A stretch of DNA of 64,000 nucleotides, from NCBI GenBank assembly GCA_040414485.1, contig JBEDUK010000068.1, positions 1 through 64,000 on the forward strand, given 5' to 3'. The notes below the pieces were generated by a model. The model made no database searches. It worked only from the letters and a program-made list of their open reading frames with translations, and was not told where the DNA came from. Each line of letters begins with the position of its first letter. The stretch's first letter is position 1. Below are positions 16,985-27,524 of the stretch, one piece after another. The stretch is from JBEDUK01 sp040414485 (lineage in GTDB: Bacteria; Actinomycetota; UBA4738). The translations under genes and the position numbers were made by a program.

Positions 16985-16990
16985 TAGGCT
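16985..16990 (+). promoter_or_regulatory. -10 hexamer TAGGCT of the haem operon
   Basis: Eight bases before the GTG of hemE. Hexamer and gap match those of mutY exactly. Confidence 0.5.
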
Positions 16991-16998
16991 AGCCCGTC

Positions 16999-18027
16999 GT
17001 GAACGACCGCTTCCTTCGTGCCTGCCGGCTCCAACCCGTGGACCGAACCCCGGTCTGGTTCATGCGCCAGGCAGGCCGCTACCTGCCCGAATACCGGGCC
17101 GCTCGCGGCGACGCCGACATCCTCGAGGTCTGCCGGACGCCCGAGCGCGCGGTCGAGCTGACGCTGCAGCCGCTGCGGCGCATGCTGCTCGACGCCGCGA
17201 TCCTGTTCTCCGACATCATGGTGCCGGTCGCGGCGGCCGGGGTGGACGTCCTCATCGAGGCGGGCGTGGGACCGGTCGTGGCCGACCCGTTTCGTTCGGA
17301 ATCCGATCTGCGGCGGCTCCGGGCACTGGAACCGGAGGCGGACGTGCCGTACGTCCTGGACGCCCTCCGGCTGCTTCGAAAGGAGCTCGACGTGCCGCTG
17401 ATCGGGTTCGCCGGCGCGCCGTTCACCGTGGCGTCGTATCTGATCGAAGGAGGCCCGTCGCGGAACCACGAACGCACGAAGGCGCTGATGCTGTCCGAGC
17501 CGGGGCTCTGGTCGCGCCTGATGGAGACGCTGGGCTCGAACGCGCTGGCGTACCTGCGCGCGCAGGTGGACGCCGGCGCGCAGGCGCTGCAGGTGTTCGA
17601 CTCCTGGGCCGGCGCGCTCTCGCCCGACGACTACCGGAACCATGTGCTGCCGACGATGCGTTCGGTGTTCGGCGGGCTGGCCGATCTGGGCGTGCCGCTG
17701 ATCCACTTCGGCGTGGGAACCGGCGAGCTGCTGTCCCACATGCGTGAGGCGGGCGCGGACGTGGTCGGCGTGGACTGGCGGGTGCCGCTCGACGTCGCCT
17801 GGTCGCGCGTCGGGTCCCAAGCGGCGGTGCAGGGCAACCTCGACCCTGCGGCCTGCCTGGCGCCGTGGGAGGTGGTCGAGCCCAAGGCGCTCGACGTGCT
17901 GGCGCGCGCCGGAGGCCGGCCGGGGCACGTGTTCAACCTGGGCCACGGCGTGCTGCCGGCCACGCCGCCGGACACGCTGGAGCGCCTGGTCGAACTGGTC
18001 CACGGCTGGACGGTTACGGACCGGTAA
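16999..18027 (+). CDS. hemE: Uroporphyrinogen decarboxylase
   Basis: Converts uroporphyrinogen III to coproporphyrinogen III in the cytosol. The 342-residue protein has normal family length. It carries the N-terminal signature PVWFMRQAGRYLPEYR (about residues 14-29), whose arginines bind substrate carboxylates, the catalytic aspartate region LFSDIMVP (about 72-79), and the second signature GFAGAPFT near 135. First gene of the haem operon; the stop is two bases before the ferrochelatase ATG. GTG start supported by the promoter immediately upstream. Confidence 0.97.
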   Translation: MNDRFLRACRLQPVDRTPVWFMRQAGRYLPEYRAARGDADILEVCRTPERAVELTLQPLRRMLLDAAILFSDIMVPVAAAGVDVLIEAGVGPVVADPFRSESDLRRLRALEPEADVPYVLDALRLLRKELDVPLIGFAGAPFTVASYLIEGGPSRNHERTKALMLSEPGLWSRLMETLGSNALAYLRAQVDAGAQALQVFDSWAGALSPDDYRNHVLPTMRSVFGGLADLGVPLIHFGVGTGELLSHMREAGADVVGVDWRVPLDVAWSRVGSQAAVQGNLDPAACLAPWEVVEPKALDVLARAGGRPGHVFNLGHGVLPATPPDTLERLVELVHGWTVTDR

Positions 18028-18029
18028 AG

Positions 18030-19034
18030 ATGCCTGACCATTCGAAGGACGAGACGATCGGCGTGCTGGTCATGGCGTACGGCACTGCGAATGGTCCGGA
18101 CGACATCGAGCGCTACTACACGGACATCCGTGGCGGGCGGCAGCCGCCGCCGGAGCACCTGGCGGAACTGAAGGAGCGCTACGCAGCGATCGGCAACGTC
18201 TTCCCCCTTCTGGACATCACGCGCCGGCAGGCCGAGGGCATCGAAGGCGCGCTGAACACCGCCGCCCCCGACGGCGTTCGGTTCCGTTCGTACCTCGGGA
18301 TGAAGCACTCGCCACCGTTCATCGCCGAGAGTGTCGCCCGGATGCGCGAGGACGGGATCGAACGCGCCGTCGCCATCGCCATGGCGCCGCACTGGTCCGG
18401 CATGTCGATCGAGACGTACATCGAACGCGTCCAGGCCGAGGTCTCCGAGCGGGGCGGACCTCGGTTCGGGTTCGTTCGGGGCTTCCACGACAACCCGGAC
18501 TTCGTCGCGTTGCTCGGCAGCCGGGTCGAGAGGGCGCTCGCGACGCTGGAGCCTGCGACACGGGAGCGCGTGACGGTGGTGTTCTCCGCGCACAGCCTTC
18601 CCGTCCGAACCGACGACGACGGCCGTCGATGGTGCAAGTACTGCCGCATCTGCGAGGACGCGTGCAGGTACCCGATCGAGTTGCGTGCGACGGCCGACCT
18701 GGTCGCGATCCGGCTCGGCCTGGACGCGGCCGGCATCGCCCACACCACGGGCTGGCAGTCCGCCGGCCGGACGGCGGATCCGTGGTTCGGCCCGCCCGTC
18801 GAGGACCTGATCCGGGACCTGGCCGCGGGCGGCCGGACGGCGGTGGTGGTCTGCTCGGCGGGGTTCGTCGCCGACCATCTGGAGATCCTCTACGACCTGG
18901 ACATCGAGGCCGCGGGCATCGCGAAGGAGGCCGGCATCGCCTTCGTCCGAACGGAGATGCCGAACGACGACCCGGCGTTCGTGTCGATGCTCGCGTCGGT
19001 GGTTCTTGAGCACGTGCCCGAGCACGGCGCGTGA
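18030..19034 (+). CDS. cpfC: Coproporphyrin ferrochelatase with internal four-cysteine cluster
   Basis: Inserts iron into coproporphyrin III. The 334-residue enzyme has the N-terminal LVMAYGTAN motif and the SAHSLP motif containing the conserved metal-handling histidine (His188). Just after it, four cysteines occur as C-x2-C-x2-C-x3-C (202, 205, 208, 212) where many relatives have a GDPY segment. This suggests an iron-sulphur cluster (or zinc) held by an internal loop rather than the C-terminal cysteines of mycobacterial enzymes. The coproporphyrin route is inferred from the neighbouring chdC. Overlaps the next gene by four bases (GTGA). Confidence 0.94.
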   Translation: MPDHSKDETIGVLVMAYGTANGPDDIERYYTDIRGGRQPPPEHLAELKERYAAIGNVFPLLDITRRQAEGIEGALNTAAPDGVRFRSYLGMKHSPPFIAESVARMREDGIERAVAIAMAPHWSGMSIETYIERVQAEVSERGGPRFGFVRGFHDNPDFVALLGSRVERALATLEPATRERVTVVFSAHSLPVRTDDDGRRWCKYCRICEDACRYPIELRATADLVAIRLGLDAAGIAHTTGWQSAGRTADPWFGPPVEDLIRDLAAGGRTAVVVCSAGFVADHLEILYDLDIEAAGIAKEAGIAFVRTEMPNDDPAFVSMLASVVLEHVPEHGA

Positions 19035-20539
19035 ACGGTGCCGCGCGTCTCTGGAGCGGGCGAGCGCCGCGCGTCGCGATCGTCGGCGGCGGCACCGCTG
19101 GGCTGGTGGCCGCCTATCGGCTGACGCGGCCGGATGCATCGAGCGGCCGCGCGCCGTTCGAGGTCCGGCTGCTCGAGCGGAGCGGCGCCGCCGGCGGGGT
19201 CGTTCGAACCGCGGACGTGGAAGGCCTGACGGTCGAGGAGGGACCCGATTCGTTTGTCGTCCGGAAGCCGTGGGCGGTCGACCTCTGTCGCGAGCTTGGG
19301 CTCGGCGGCGACCTGATCCATCCGGGCGCGTCCGGAGCGCTCGTTTGGACGGGCGGAGCGCTCGTTCCGTACCCGTCCGGTGCGGCGTTCGGGATCCCGT
19401 CGGACGCGGAGTCGCTGCTGCGATGGCCCGGGATGTCTATGCGCGGACGCCTCCGGGCCGTCACCGACCTGTGGCGGCCCCCGCGGCGAGGGGCGAAGGG
19501 TGGCGCCGACGACGAATCGCTTCAGTCGCTGCTGACACGACGGCTGGGGAGCGAATGCGCGAACGTGCTGGTCGGCCCGCTGCTGGCCGGCGTGAACTCC
19601 GGCGATCCGGCGCGCCTGTCGGTCCGCGCGACCTTTCCCGAGCTTGAGGGCTGGGAGCGAGCCTTCGGCAGCTTGATCCGCGGGTCGAAGGCCGCGCGGC
19701 GGGCGGCGGCCGGGGCGGGTGGGCAGCCGGGCCCGATGTTCGCGACGCTCCGCGGTGGCCTGGGGCGGCTTCCGGAGGCGCTGGTGCGCGAGGTCGGGCG
19801 TGACACGGTCGCCGTCGGCGCGGACGTCTCCGCGGTCGAGGCCTCCCCGGATGGTGGCTGGACCGTGCGCGCGAATGGCCAGGCGGTCGAGGCCGACGCG
19901 GTGGTCGTCGCGACCCCTGCGCCGGCCGCGTCGGCGTTGTTGGCGCCGGTCAACCCGGACGCAGCGGTGGACCTCGGGCGGATCGCGTACGGCTCGGCGG
20001 CGGTCGTGTCCATGGTCTACGGCCCGGGCTCGGGCGACCGGCTGCCGAACGCGACGGGCTTCATCGTCCCCGCCGGAGCGGCGGTGGCCGGGGGGCGGGT
20101 GGCCACGATCACAGCCTGCACGTGGGTGTCGCGCAAGTGGCCGGATCCCGCGTTCGGGGATCGTGCGGTGATCCGGGCATTCGCCGGGCGTGCCGGCGAG
20201 GAAGCCGTGCTGGGCCTCCCCGACGACGAGCTGGTGGCCGCGTTGGTGAAGGACATCGAGGCGATCTCACCGCTGGGCGACGTCCCCGACGCCTGGACCG
20301 TGAGCCGCTGGCCGCGGTCGATGCCGCAGTACGAGCTCGGCCATCTCGAACGCATCGCCGGGATCGAACACGCGCTGGCGCGCACGCCGGGCCTGTTCGT
20401 GACCGGTTCGGCGTATGGTGGGGTCGGCCTCGCGGACGTCGTACGGCACGCGGGCGAGACGGCTGAGCGGGTCCGGGCGCACATGGTCCGGATGCACGAC
20501 GAAGCGCCGGCCGCGATCAGCGAGACACGGAAGGACTGA
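19031..20539 (+). CDS. cgoX: Coproporphyrinogen III oxidase (HemY-type flavoprotein)
   Basis: FAD enzyme that oxidises coproporphyrinogen III to coproporphyrin III. It has 502 residues, with FAD-binding VAIVGGGTAGLVAAYRL (about 14-30), the EEGPDSF motif near 70 and the C-terminal FVTGSAYGGVGLADVV signature. Gram-positive HemY proteins of this type work on the coproporphyrin level, which fits the operon. GTG 19031 overlaps the ferrochelatase stop. Its own stop overlaps the chdC start. The family is also named HemY or protoporphyrinogen oxidase in older annotation. Confidence 0.94.
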   Translation: MNGAARLWSGRAPRVAIVGGGTAGLVAAYRLTRPDASSGRAPFEVRLLERSGAAGGVVRTADVEGLTVEEGPDSFVVRKPWAVDLCRELGLGGDLIHPGASGALVWTGGALVPYPSGAAFGIPSDAESLLRWPGMSMRGRLRAVTDLWRPPRRGAKGGADDESLQSLLTRRLGSECANVLVGPLLAGVNSGDPARLSVRATFPELEGWERAFGSLIRGSKAARRAAAGAGGQPGPMFATLRGGLGRLPEALVREVGRDTVAVGADVSAVEASPDGGWTVRANGQAVEADAVVVATPAPAASALLAPVNPDAAVDLGRIAYGSAAVVSMVYGPGSGDRLPNATGFIVPAGAAVAGGRVATITACTWVSRKWPDPAFGDRAVIRAFAGRAGEEAVLGLPDDELVAALVKDIEAISPLGDVPDAWTVSRWPRSMPQYELGHLERIAGIEHALARTPGLFVTGSAYGGVGLADVVRHAGETAERVRAHMVRMHDEAPAAISETRKD

Positions 20540-21213
20540 TGATGGACGACCAGCTTTACGCGTACTACCCGGTGTTCAAGTCGACGGCTCGCACGAGCGC
20601 GATGGACTCGGCCGAACGCGACGCGGCGATCCACGAGGTCGAGCTCCTCCTCAAGGAGTGGGAGGACCGGGTCGCCGTCCGCGGCACGTATTCGACCGTG
20701 GGGTTCAGGCCCGATTCGGACCTGATGATGTGGCTGGTGAGCCCGACGCCGGATGCGGCACAGGACCTGCTCGTGGCGTTCCGCCGGACCGCGCTCGGCC
20801 GCTCCCTGGATCTCACATGGGCGTTCATGGGAATGGTGCGGCCGGCCGAATTCACGCCCGACCACTCTCCCGCATTCGTCCGCGGTGAGCCGCCGAAGCG
20901 GTATCTGTGCGTGTATCCGTTCGTGCGGACACCGGAGTGGTATCTGCTGCCGGCGGACCAGCGCCGTTCCATGCTCGCCGAGCACGGCACGTTCGGCCGC
21001 GAATTCCCCGATGTGCTGGCGAACACAACGTCGAATTTCGGCATCGGTGATTGGGAGTGGATCCTCGCCTTCGAGGCAGACGACCTCGGCCGGCTCGTCG
21101 ATTGCATCCGCCGTCTTCGTGAGGCGGAGGCCAGGCGATTCACGAAGGAAGAGGTTCCATTCGTGACCGGCATCAGGAAGGATTTGCCGGAAGCATTCGC
21201 CGATCTGTTCTGA
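20539..21213 (+). CDS. chdC: Coproheme decarboxylase (HemQ)
   Basis: Removes two carboxyl groups from coproheme with peroxide to finish haem. A 224-residue member of the chlorite-dismutase superfamily. The catalytic tyrosine is likely Tyr126 in CVYPFVRTPEWY, and the proximal histidine is probably His149 in MLAEHG. The C-terminal EEVPFVTGIR segment is typical of actinobacterial ChdC. Its presence as the fourth gene shows that the operon uses the coproporphyrin route. ATG 20539 overlaps the cgoX stop (TGATG); ATG 20542 is an equal alternative. A hairpin follows at 21233. Confidence 0.96.
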   Translation: MMDDQLYAYYPVFKSTARTSAMDSAERDAAIHEVELLLKEWEDRVAVRGTYSTVGFRPDSDLMMWLVSPTPDAAQDLLVAFRRTALGRSLDLTWAFMGMVRPAEFTPDHSPAFVRGEPPKRYLCVYPFVRTPEWYLLPADQRRSMLAEHGTFGREFPDVLANTTSNFGIGDWEWILAFEADDLGRLVDCIRRLREAEARRFTKEEVPFVTGIRKDLPEAFADLF

Positions 21214-21232
21214 CCGCCGATCATTGTTCGAC

Positions 21233-21256
21233 TCAGGCGACGTGACTGCCGCCTGA
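21233..21256 (+). terminator. Hairpin after the haem operon
   Basis: Perfect 7-bp stem TCAGGCG / CGCCTGA with a 10-base loop, 20 bases after the chdC stop. No T-tract follows, so it could terminate with help or merely protect the 3' end. Confidence 0.4.
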
Positions 21257-21329
21257 CCGACTCGTTCGTCACGAGGCGAGGCCGTGAGGACGAAACATCC
21301 TCCACATGGCGTGGTGTCGTACATTTCGG

Positions 21330-22241
21330 ATGATGCGCCATGCTGGCGAGGCTCGCGTTCGCTCCGCTCTTCGCGTCGCCGTGATCGTCACGGCCGCTAT
21401 GATGGCGTCCTGCACATCCGGATCGACCGACTCATCGCGACCGAGCACGACTGCACGACAAACCAGTCCGCAGCCGTCGTCACCGTCTGCTCCGGTCGTG
21501 GTTGGAGGGAACGGCACGGTCATCGCCTGGACCCCGTCGGACGTCGTGCTCAACGACGGAATCTGCGAGTTGGACTACGGGAATCACCCTCCGAACTGCA
21601 GCCCGCCGGAGGTCCGTATCCAGGGAGTCGATCTTTCGAAACTGCAGGGTCGCGGCACTTCACCCAAGGGTGAAGTCTGGGGCAGCGCGTACCTAACCGG
21701 GACCATTGTGGACGGCGTGCTTCATGTGACGAGCCAGGGTCCGCGTCGCACCGATCCTTTCTGGCAGCAACGTTCGACCGCTCCGCCGTGCCCGGCGCCG
21801 CCTGGGGGATGGAAGGATTACGGCGGAACGGGAGCTCCGCTGGCCCGGTACGTTCGCGAGCACCGCGGAGAGATCGTCCACAGCGACACCTCCGTGGTGG
21901 GGCACCACATCTACATCCTGACGATTGCCTCGACCGATCCGGCACAGACCAGGAAGGGCCTTGCGAAGGCCTATCCGAACGCGGTCTGTGTGGTCCGGTC
22001 GAATTACACATCGGACGAGGTCAGCCACGCCGCGGAGGTCGCCCGCTGGATGGTCACGCCGGAGAAGTCGGGACAACCACCGGATTGGGTGACGAGCGTC
22101 GAGGTGACCCTCACGCCCCAGGGGCAACCCCTGGTCCAGGTCTTCGTCACCTTCGACAATCCGGCCGTCCGCCGCGGAGTCGCGTCGCTGCCGGCCGAAC
22201 TGGTCGAGATCGTGCCGTGGCTCAAGCCGGTCGCGAGCTAG
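21330..22241 (+). CDS. Putative lipoprotein of unknown function
   Basis: A 303-residue protein with a signal peptide (about residues 10-27, AVIVTAAMMASC) ending in a lipobox-like MASC. A serine/threonine/proline-rich linker follows, then a globular domain. I do not recognise the domain. It has a conserved-looking pair of cysteines (ICELDYG, PPNCSPP) and a C-terminal alpha/beta stretch (VTSVEVTLTPQGQPLVQVFVTF). Start could be ATG 21306, 21330 or 21333; 21330 gives the most typical signal peptide. Codon third positions are less GC-rich than in the haem operon, suggesting a different history. Confidence 0.7.
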   Translation: MMRHAGEARVRSALRVAVIVTAAMMASCTSGSTDSSRPSTTARQTSPQPSSPSAPVVVGGNGTVIAWTPSDVVLNDGICELDYGNHPPNCSPPEVRIQGVDLSKLQGRGTSPKGEVWGSAYLTGTIVDGVLHVTSQGPRRTDPFWQQRSTAPPCPAPPGGWKDYGGTGAPLARYVREHRGEIVHSDTSVVGHHIYILTIASTDPAQTRKGLAKAYPNAVCVVRSNYTSDEVSHAAEVARWMVTPEKSGQPPDWVTSVEVTLTPQGQPLVQVFVTFDNPAVRRGVASLPAELVEIVPWLKPVAS

Positions 22242-22412
22242 CTGCTTCAGGTGACATCAACCAGCACTGGCATGGCTCACCGAACCGTTCCGGGCTCGTC
22301 CGTTGACTGGGCGTGTCGTGCCGGCTGAAGCAGCCGGAAGCCAACGGGGAGAGCGACTGCCCATGGAATCAACGGGACGTGCACCCACAAGGTCAACTCG
22401 TACGGCTACGGG

Positions 22413-24137
22413 TCAGGTCCTGGCCGACTCGACCTCCACGGCGTCGCCGGCGCGCTCGGCGGGGGCTCCGACGAGCGGCCCGACACAGAAAAGCTCCATG
22501 TGCCGCTGGGCGAGCCCGCTGTGAAACTCGCCGAACTCCGCCGTTGCGTCCTTGCCGCCGTACATTCGGGCGACGAAGGGGCCGCCCGGGTGGTGGTCCT
22601 TCCACTCGGTGAAGTCGTACACCTTGCCGCGGATCACGACCCAGCAGTCGTCGAACGTCGTGTGCTGTGCGAGTTCCTCGCGCGTGACGGGCCGGTCGCC
22701 GGTCCATGGCTTCGCCGGCTTCCACAGGCTGCGGGCGATCTCCTGGCGCGCGCTGATGAGCGCCTTCTCCCGGGACCGGAAGTCCCATGGCCCGAGCTTC
22801 CTGAGCGGCAACTTGTCACCGATCGCGCGCGCGTCGAACGCGTAGATCCAGGAGTCGTCGGTGCCCGCACGCTCGTTGTGATCGAACATGGGGTAGTCGC
22901 GCTCGTTGACCGCCGCGAGGATCGCCCGCCGCTCAGGCGAGTCCGGTGGCTCGAGGTGCTTGAAGAGGAACTTCGACGCGAACTGGAAACGCGTCGCGCG
23001 GTAGTAGCGCACGCGCTCGTAGTGGAGCAGCGCGCTGTAGATGTCGGCGCCGTGGAGCTCGAAGCACTTGCCCAACGCCGCGGCGTCCTCGAAGGCCTGC
23101 GCCGCGCCCTGGCCGTAGGTGGGAAGCATCGGGTGGGCCGCGTCACCCACTAGGCCCACGCGACCCTCCGTCCAGCTCTCGAGCGCGTCCCGGTCGTAGA
23201 GCCCCCACTTCGTCGGGCTCTCGATCAGGCCGGTGAGCGCGACGATGTCGTCGTGGCGAGGGTCCCCGGCGAAGGCCCGGCTCATGTTGCCGATCATCTC
23301 GTCGCGGTCGGCGGGGAACCAGTCGCCCTCTTCGCGCTCGAACTCCGCGGAGTCCGGCTCGTAGTAGGCGAGCCAGATGTTGAGCAGTTCGCCGCCGCGG
23401 ACCCAGTACGTGAGGTGCTGCGCCGTCGCGTTCTCGCGGCTGTCCATCGACATCGTCTCGATGGGGTTGAAGTCGAGCGGGCTGCCGTCCGGCTTGCGCG
23501 CCGCGGCGACCTTGTCCCGCGAGGCCAAGCCGCGGTAGACGACCACCTCCGTCCAGCGCTTGGTCGACACGCCCGGCCAGACCGCCTCGAGCACCTGGGA
23601 GTTGACGCCGTCGGCGCCGATCAGCAGGTCGCCGGTCTCCGTCGTGCCGTCGGAGAACATCACGGTCACGGACTCTTCGTCCTGGCTGACGGCGTCCAGG
23701 CGCTTGCCCATGTGAACCTGGATCGGGCAGTCGGCGCCCGTATCCGGTGCGAACTCGAGGACCCGCTTGTGGAGGCACATCAGCAGGTCCATGCGGTGCA
23801 TGTGGTGGAAGCCGGCGTTGTCGCCGGCCGACGTGTTGTGGTCGAGCGGCTTGCGCGTGATGTGGCCGTCCTCCCAGACCATCCGCGTCTCGCTGAGGAT
23901 CGCCGCCCTGCCGCCATCGATCGCGCCGTCGGGGCCCTTGGGGTCGCCGCCGTCGAGGTCGACGCCGACCCACCGGCACAGCCTGGCGCCGTTCGGGGGG
24001 ATGTTCAGGCCCGCTCCGGCGGTGCTCGGCGTGCTCGTCTGCTCGAAGACGTCGATCGCCGTGAAGACGCCCGACTCCCGCAGCGCCAGAGCCGTCATCA
24101 GACCCGCCATGCCTCCACCTGCGATAAGTGCCCGCAT
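22413..24137 (-). CDS. FAD-dependent monooxygenase fused to cytochrome b5 domain
   Basis: A 574-residue two-part enzyme. Residues 1-400 are a group A flavoprotein hydroxylase (salicylate-hydroxylase-like): GGGMAGL near 7-13 binds FAD, GADGVNS near 174-180, and GDAAHPMLPTYGQG near 341-354 binds FAD and shapes the active site. Residues about 488-562 are a classical cytochrome b5-like haem domain with HPGG at 526-529 and second ligand His549 in EFHSG. Group A hydroxylases normally take electrons directly from NAD(P)H, so a fused haem domain is unusual. The aromatic or polyene substrate is unknown. Start is ATG 24137 with GGAGGGG just upstream. Isolated between a lipoprotein gene and poorly coding sequence. 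Confidence 0.88.
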   Translation of the reverse strand: MRALIAGGGMAGLMTALALRESGVFTAIDVFEQTSTPSTAGAGLNIPPNGARLCRWVGVDLDGGDPKGPDGAIDGGRAAILSETRMVWEDGHITRKPLDHNTSAGDNAGFHHMHRMDLLMCLHKRVLEFAPDTGADCPIQVHMGKRLDAVSQDEESVTVMFSDGTTETGDLLIGADGVNSQVLEAVWPGVSTKRWTEVVVYRGLASRDKVAAARKPDGSPLDFNPIETMSMDSRENATAQHLTYWVRGGELLNIWLAYYEPDSAEFEREEGDWFPADRDEMIGNMSRAFAGDPRHDDIVALTGLIESPTKWGLYDRDALESWTEGRVGLVGDAAHPMLPTYGQGAAQAFEDAAALGKCFELHGADIYSALLHYERVRYYRATRFQFASKFLFKHLEPPDSPERRAILAAVNERDYPMFDHNERAGTDDSWIYAFDARAIGDKLPLRKLGPWDFRSREKALISARQEIARSLWKPAKPWTGDRPVTREELAQHTTFDDCWVVIRGKVYDFTEWKDHHPGGPFVARMYGGKDATAEFGEFHSGLAQRHMELFCVGPLVGAPAERAGDAVEVESART

Positions 24138-24835
24138 CAAGCCCCTCCACTTCCTCTCTCCACGGGTGGGTCAGACGGCGCCGTCGGCGCCGGCTGAACC
24201 GACCGCGCCGAACGCCAGTCTCGAGGGCGCTCGATCACGCCGTGTGTTGCTATGCCATCCGGCCCGGCCGCCGACGCATCGCTCACCGTTCCGCTTTCTC
24301 GCAACGAGATCCAGAGTCGAGGGTATCTGATGGCGGACAAGGAACCGAGGGCACGCTTCGTGACACGCCCCGCACGCTCGCATGGCCAAGACGAACCTCG
24401 ATTCTCCTCGCGTATCACAATGCAGACGCATGCGCCGTCGGATGATCTTTGGTGCGGTCGGCCTTGCGTTCTTACTCGTTTTCGTTTGGATCACGCTCGC
24501 CTCGGGGCCGGCCGACTCCGCCACGGCCACTCGCGGCCGGGGGCAAGGGTTCGGCTCGAAGGATTTCTATCGGGCACCGGTGGCGAACCACGAAGGACAC
24601 CATTGGCATGCCATGTCGTTGCGGTTGCTCACGGCGTGGATGTCGCGGGTGATTGGTTCTTCACGCGTCTCCTCAACGATCGCCAGAGTTATGCCGTCGC
24701 AAGAGGGATGCCCCCGGTGCTTACCGAGCCGGCGGTACCCACCTCAGCCGTGGAGCGTCTAGGGATCACCTGCGGAGAGTCGCACGCCGCTGACGCCGCG
24801 GAGTACGGCCGCATGTCGCTCCATACGGTCCTCGG
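24138..24835. other. About 700 bp with little convincing coding content
   Basis: Between the monooxygenase start and the carboxylase stop. Third-position GC is irregular in every frame. The only segment with protein-like character is a hydrophobic stretch encoded near 24440-24510 on the plus strand, annotated separately at low confidence. No repeat, RNA gene or mobile-element end was recognised. Confidence 0.5.
24382..24762 (+). CDS. Doubtful small secreted or membrane protein
   Basis: An open frame of 126 codons with one hydrophobic segment after a basic start (RRRMIFGAVGLAFLLV, about residues 18-33), which resembles a signal anchor. ATG 24430 or 24442 would be better starts. The rest has no recognisable domain and the codon usage is atypical. 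A neighbouring plus-strand frame continues to the end of the gap, so a frameshifted remnant is possible. It could also be non-coding. Confidence 0.25.
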   Translation: MAKTNLDSPRVSQCRRMRRRMIFGAVGLAFLLVFVWITLASGPADSATATRGRGQGFGSKDFYRAPVANHEGHHWHAMSLRLLTAWMSRVIGSSRVSSTIARVMPSQEGCPRCLPSRRYPPQPWSV

Positions 24836-26599
<1,764 letters not shown>

Positions 26600-26607
26600 C
26601 GCCCGTG

Positions 26608-26613
26608 ACGATA
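26608..26613 (-). promoter_or_regulatory. -10 hexamer TATCGT of the carboxylase alpha gene
   Basis: Reads TATCGT on the minus strand, 8 bases before ATG 26599. Confidence 0.4.
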
Positions 26614-26642
26614 TCGGCTGGAACACGCACCGGCGCGCCAAT

Positions 26643-26648
26643 TACACT
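26643..26648 (+). promoter_or_regulatory. -10 hexamer TACACT of the divergent membrane protein gene
   Basis: Nine bases before ATG 26658. Together with the box at 26608-26613 it packs two divergent promoters into a 58-bp gap. Confidence 0.4.
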
Positions 26649-26657
26649 CCGGCGATC

Positions 26658-27512
26658 ATGCGGACGGAGGGGGCGACCGCCGGAACGACGACCGAGGTCC
26701 GAACGGTCCTCCCTGCCCTGAACGCGCTGTTCGCTGTGGCGAGCGTCCTGGTCCTGCTGGCGACGATCCAGCTGTTCGTGATGTCGACTCGAACGGACCA
26801 CTATTTCGCGTGGACCATCGGCGTACCGCTGACCGCTGCTGTGGACGGCGCGTTCTACCTGGCGTCGTTCGCGCTCCTGTTCCCTGCCGTCTGGGCGCGC
26901 GAGTGGGCCGATGTGCGGCCGCTGGCGTGGGGAGTGCTGACGATCTCCACGCTGAAACTGGTGGCGACGCTGCTGCACACGTCGCTGTTCCACTTCTCGG
27001 ACCCGGATCTGACACCACGGATCGCCGCGTGGGGATGGCTCATCGTGTACATCGCGGTGCCGATCGTTCTGGGGGCGTTGATCCTTGCCCAGTACCGGAT
27101 GCCCGGTGGAGATCCTCCCGTGGCACGGCCGATGCCGCCGGCGCTCCGGACGCTGACCGGCGCGCTCGCCGTCGTGCTGGTCCTGATCGGGCTGGCGCTG
27201 CTGTTCGCGCCGACCGCCACGGCGAAGCACTGGCCGTGGCCGCTCACGGCGCTCACGGCGCAGGCGATCTCCGCCTGGTTCGTGGGAATCGGGGTGCTCG
27301 TCGGGCTGAGCGTCCGGGACGGCGACGTGATCCGGTCTCGGAACGTCTGGATCGCCGCGATGCTCCTGCTGGTGCTGCAGGGGGTCGCGCTCGGGCGCTA
27401 CTCGGACGTGTTCGACTGGAGTTCCGCGTCGGGCGTCCTGTACGTCGCGCTGTTCGCCGGCATCGGGGCGCTCGGCCTCTGGGGCTTCCTCGCCTCGCGT
27501 CCCCGCCGCTGA
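26658..27512 (+). CDS. Polytopic membrane protein of unknown function
   Basis: A 284-residue protein with about eight hydrophobic segments spread over the whole length and short polar loops. No transporter or enzyme signature was recognised. It stands alone on the plus strand between carboxylase alpha and the HMG-CoA-lyase-like gene, both on the minus strand, so it splits what would otherwise be one acyl-CoA cluster. A tail-to-tail gap of 12 bp separates it from that lyase gene. Confidence 0.8.
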   Translation: MRTEGATAGTTTEVRTVLPALNALFAVASVLVLLATIQLFVMSTRTDHYFAWTIGVPLTAAVDGAFYLASFALLFPAVWAREWADVRPLAWGVLTISTLKLVATLLHTSLFHFSDPDLTPRIAAWGWLIVYIAVPIVLGALILAQYRMPGGDPPVARPMPPALRTLTGALAVVLVLIGLALLFAPTATAKHWPWPLTALTAQAISAWFVGIGVLVGLSVRDGDVIRSRNVWIAAMLLLVLQGVALGRYSDVFDWSSASGVLYVALFAGIGALGLWGFLASRPRR

Positions 27513-27524
27513 TCGCGACGAAGC

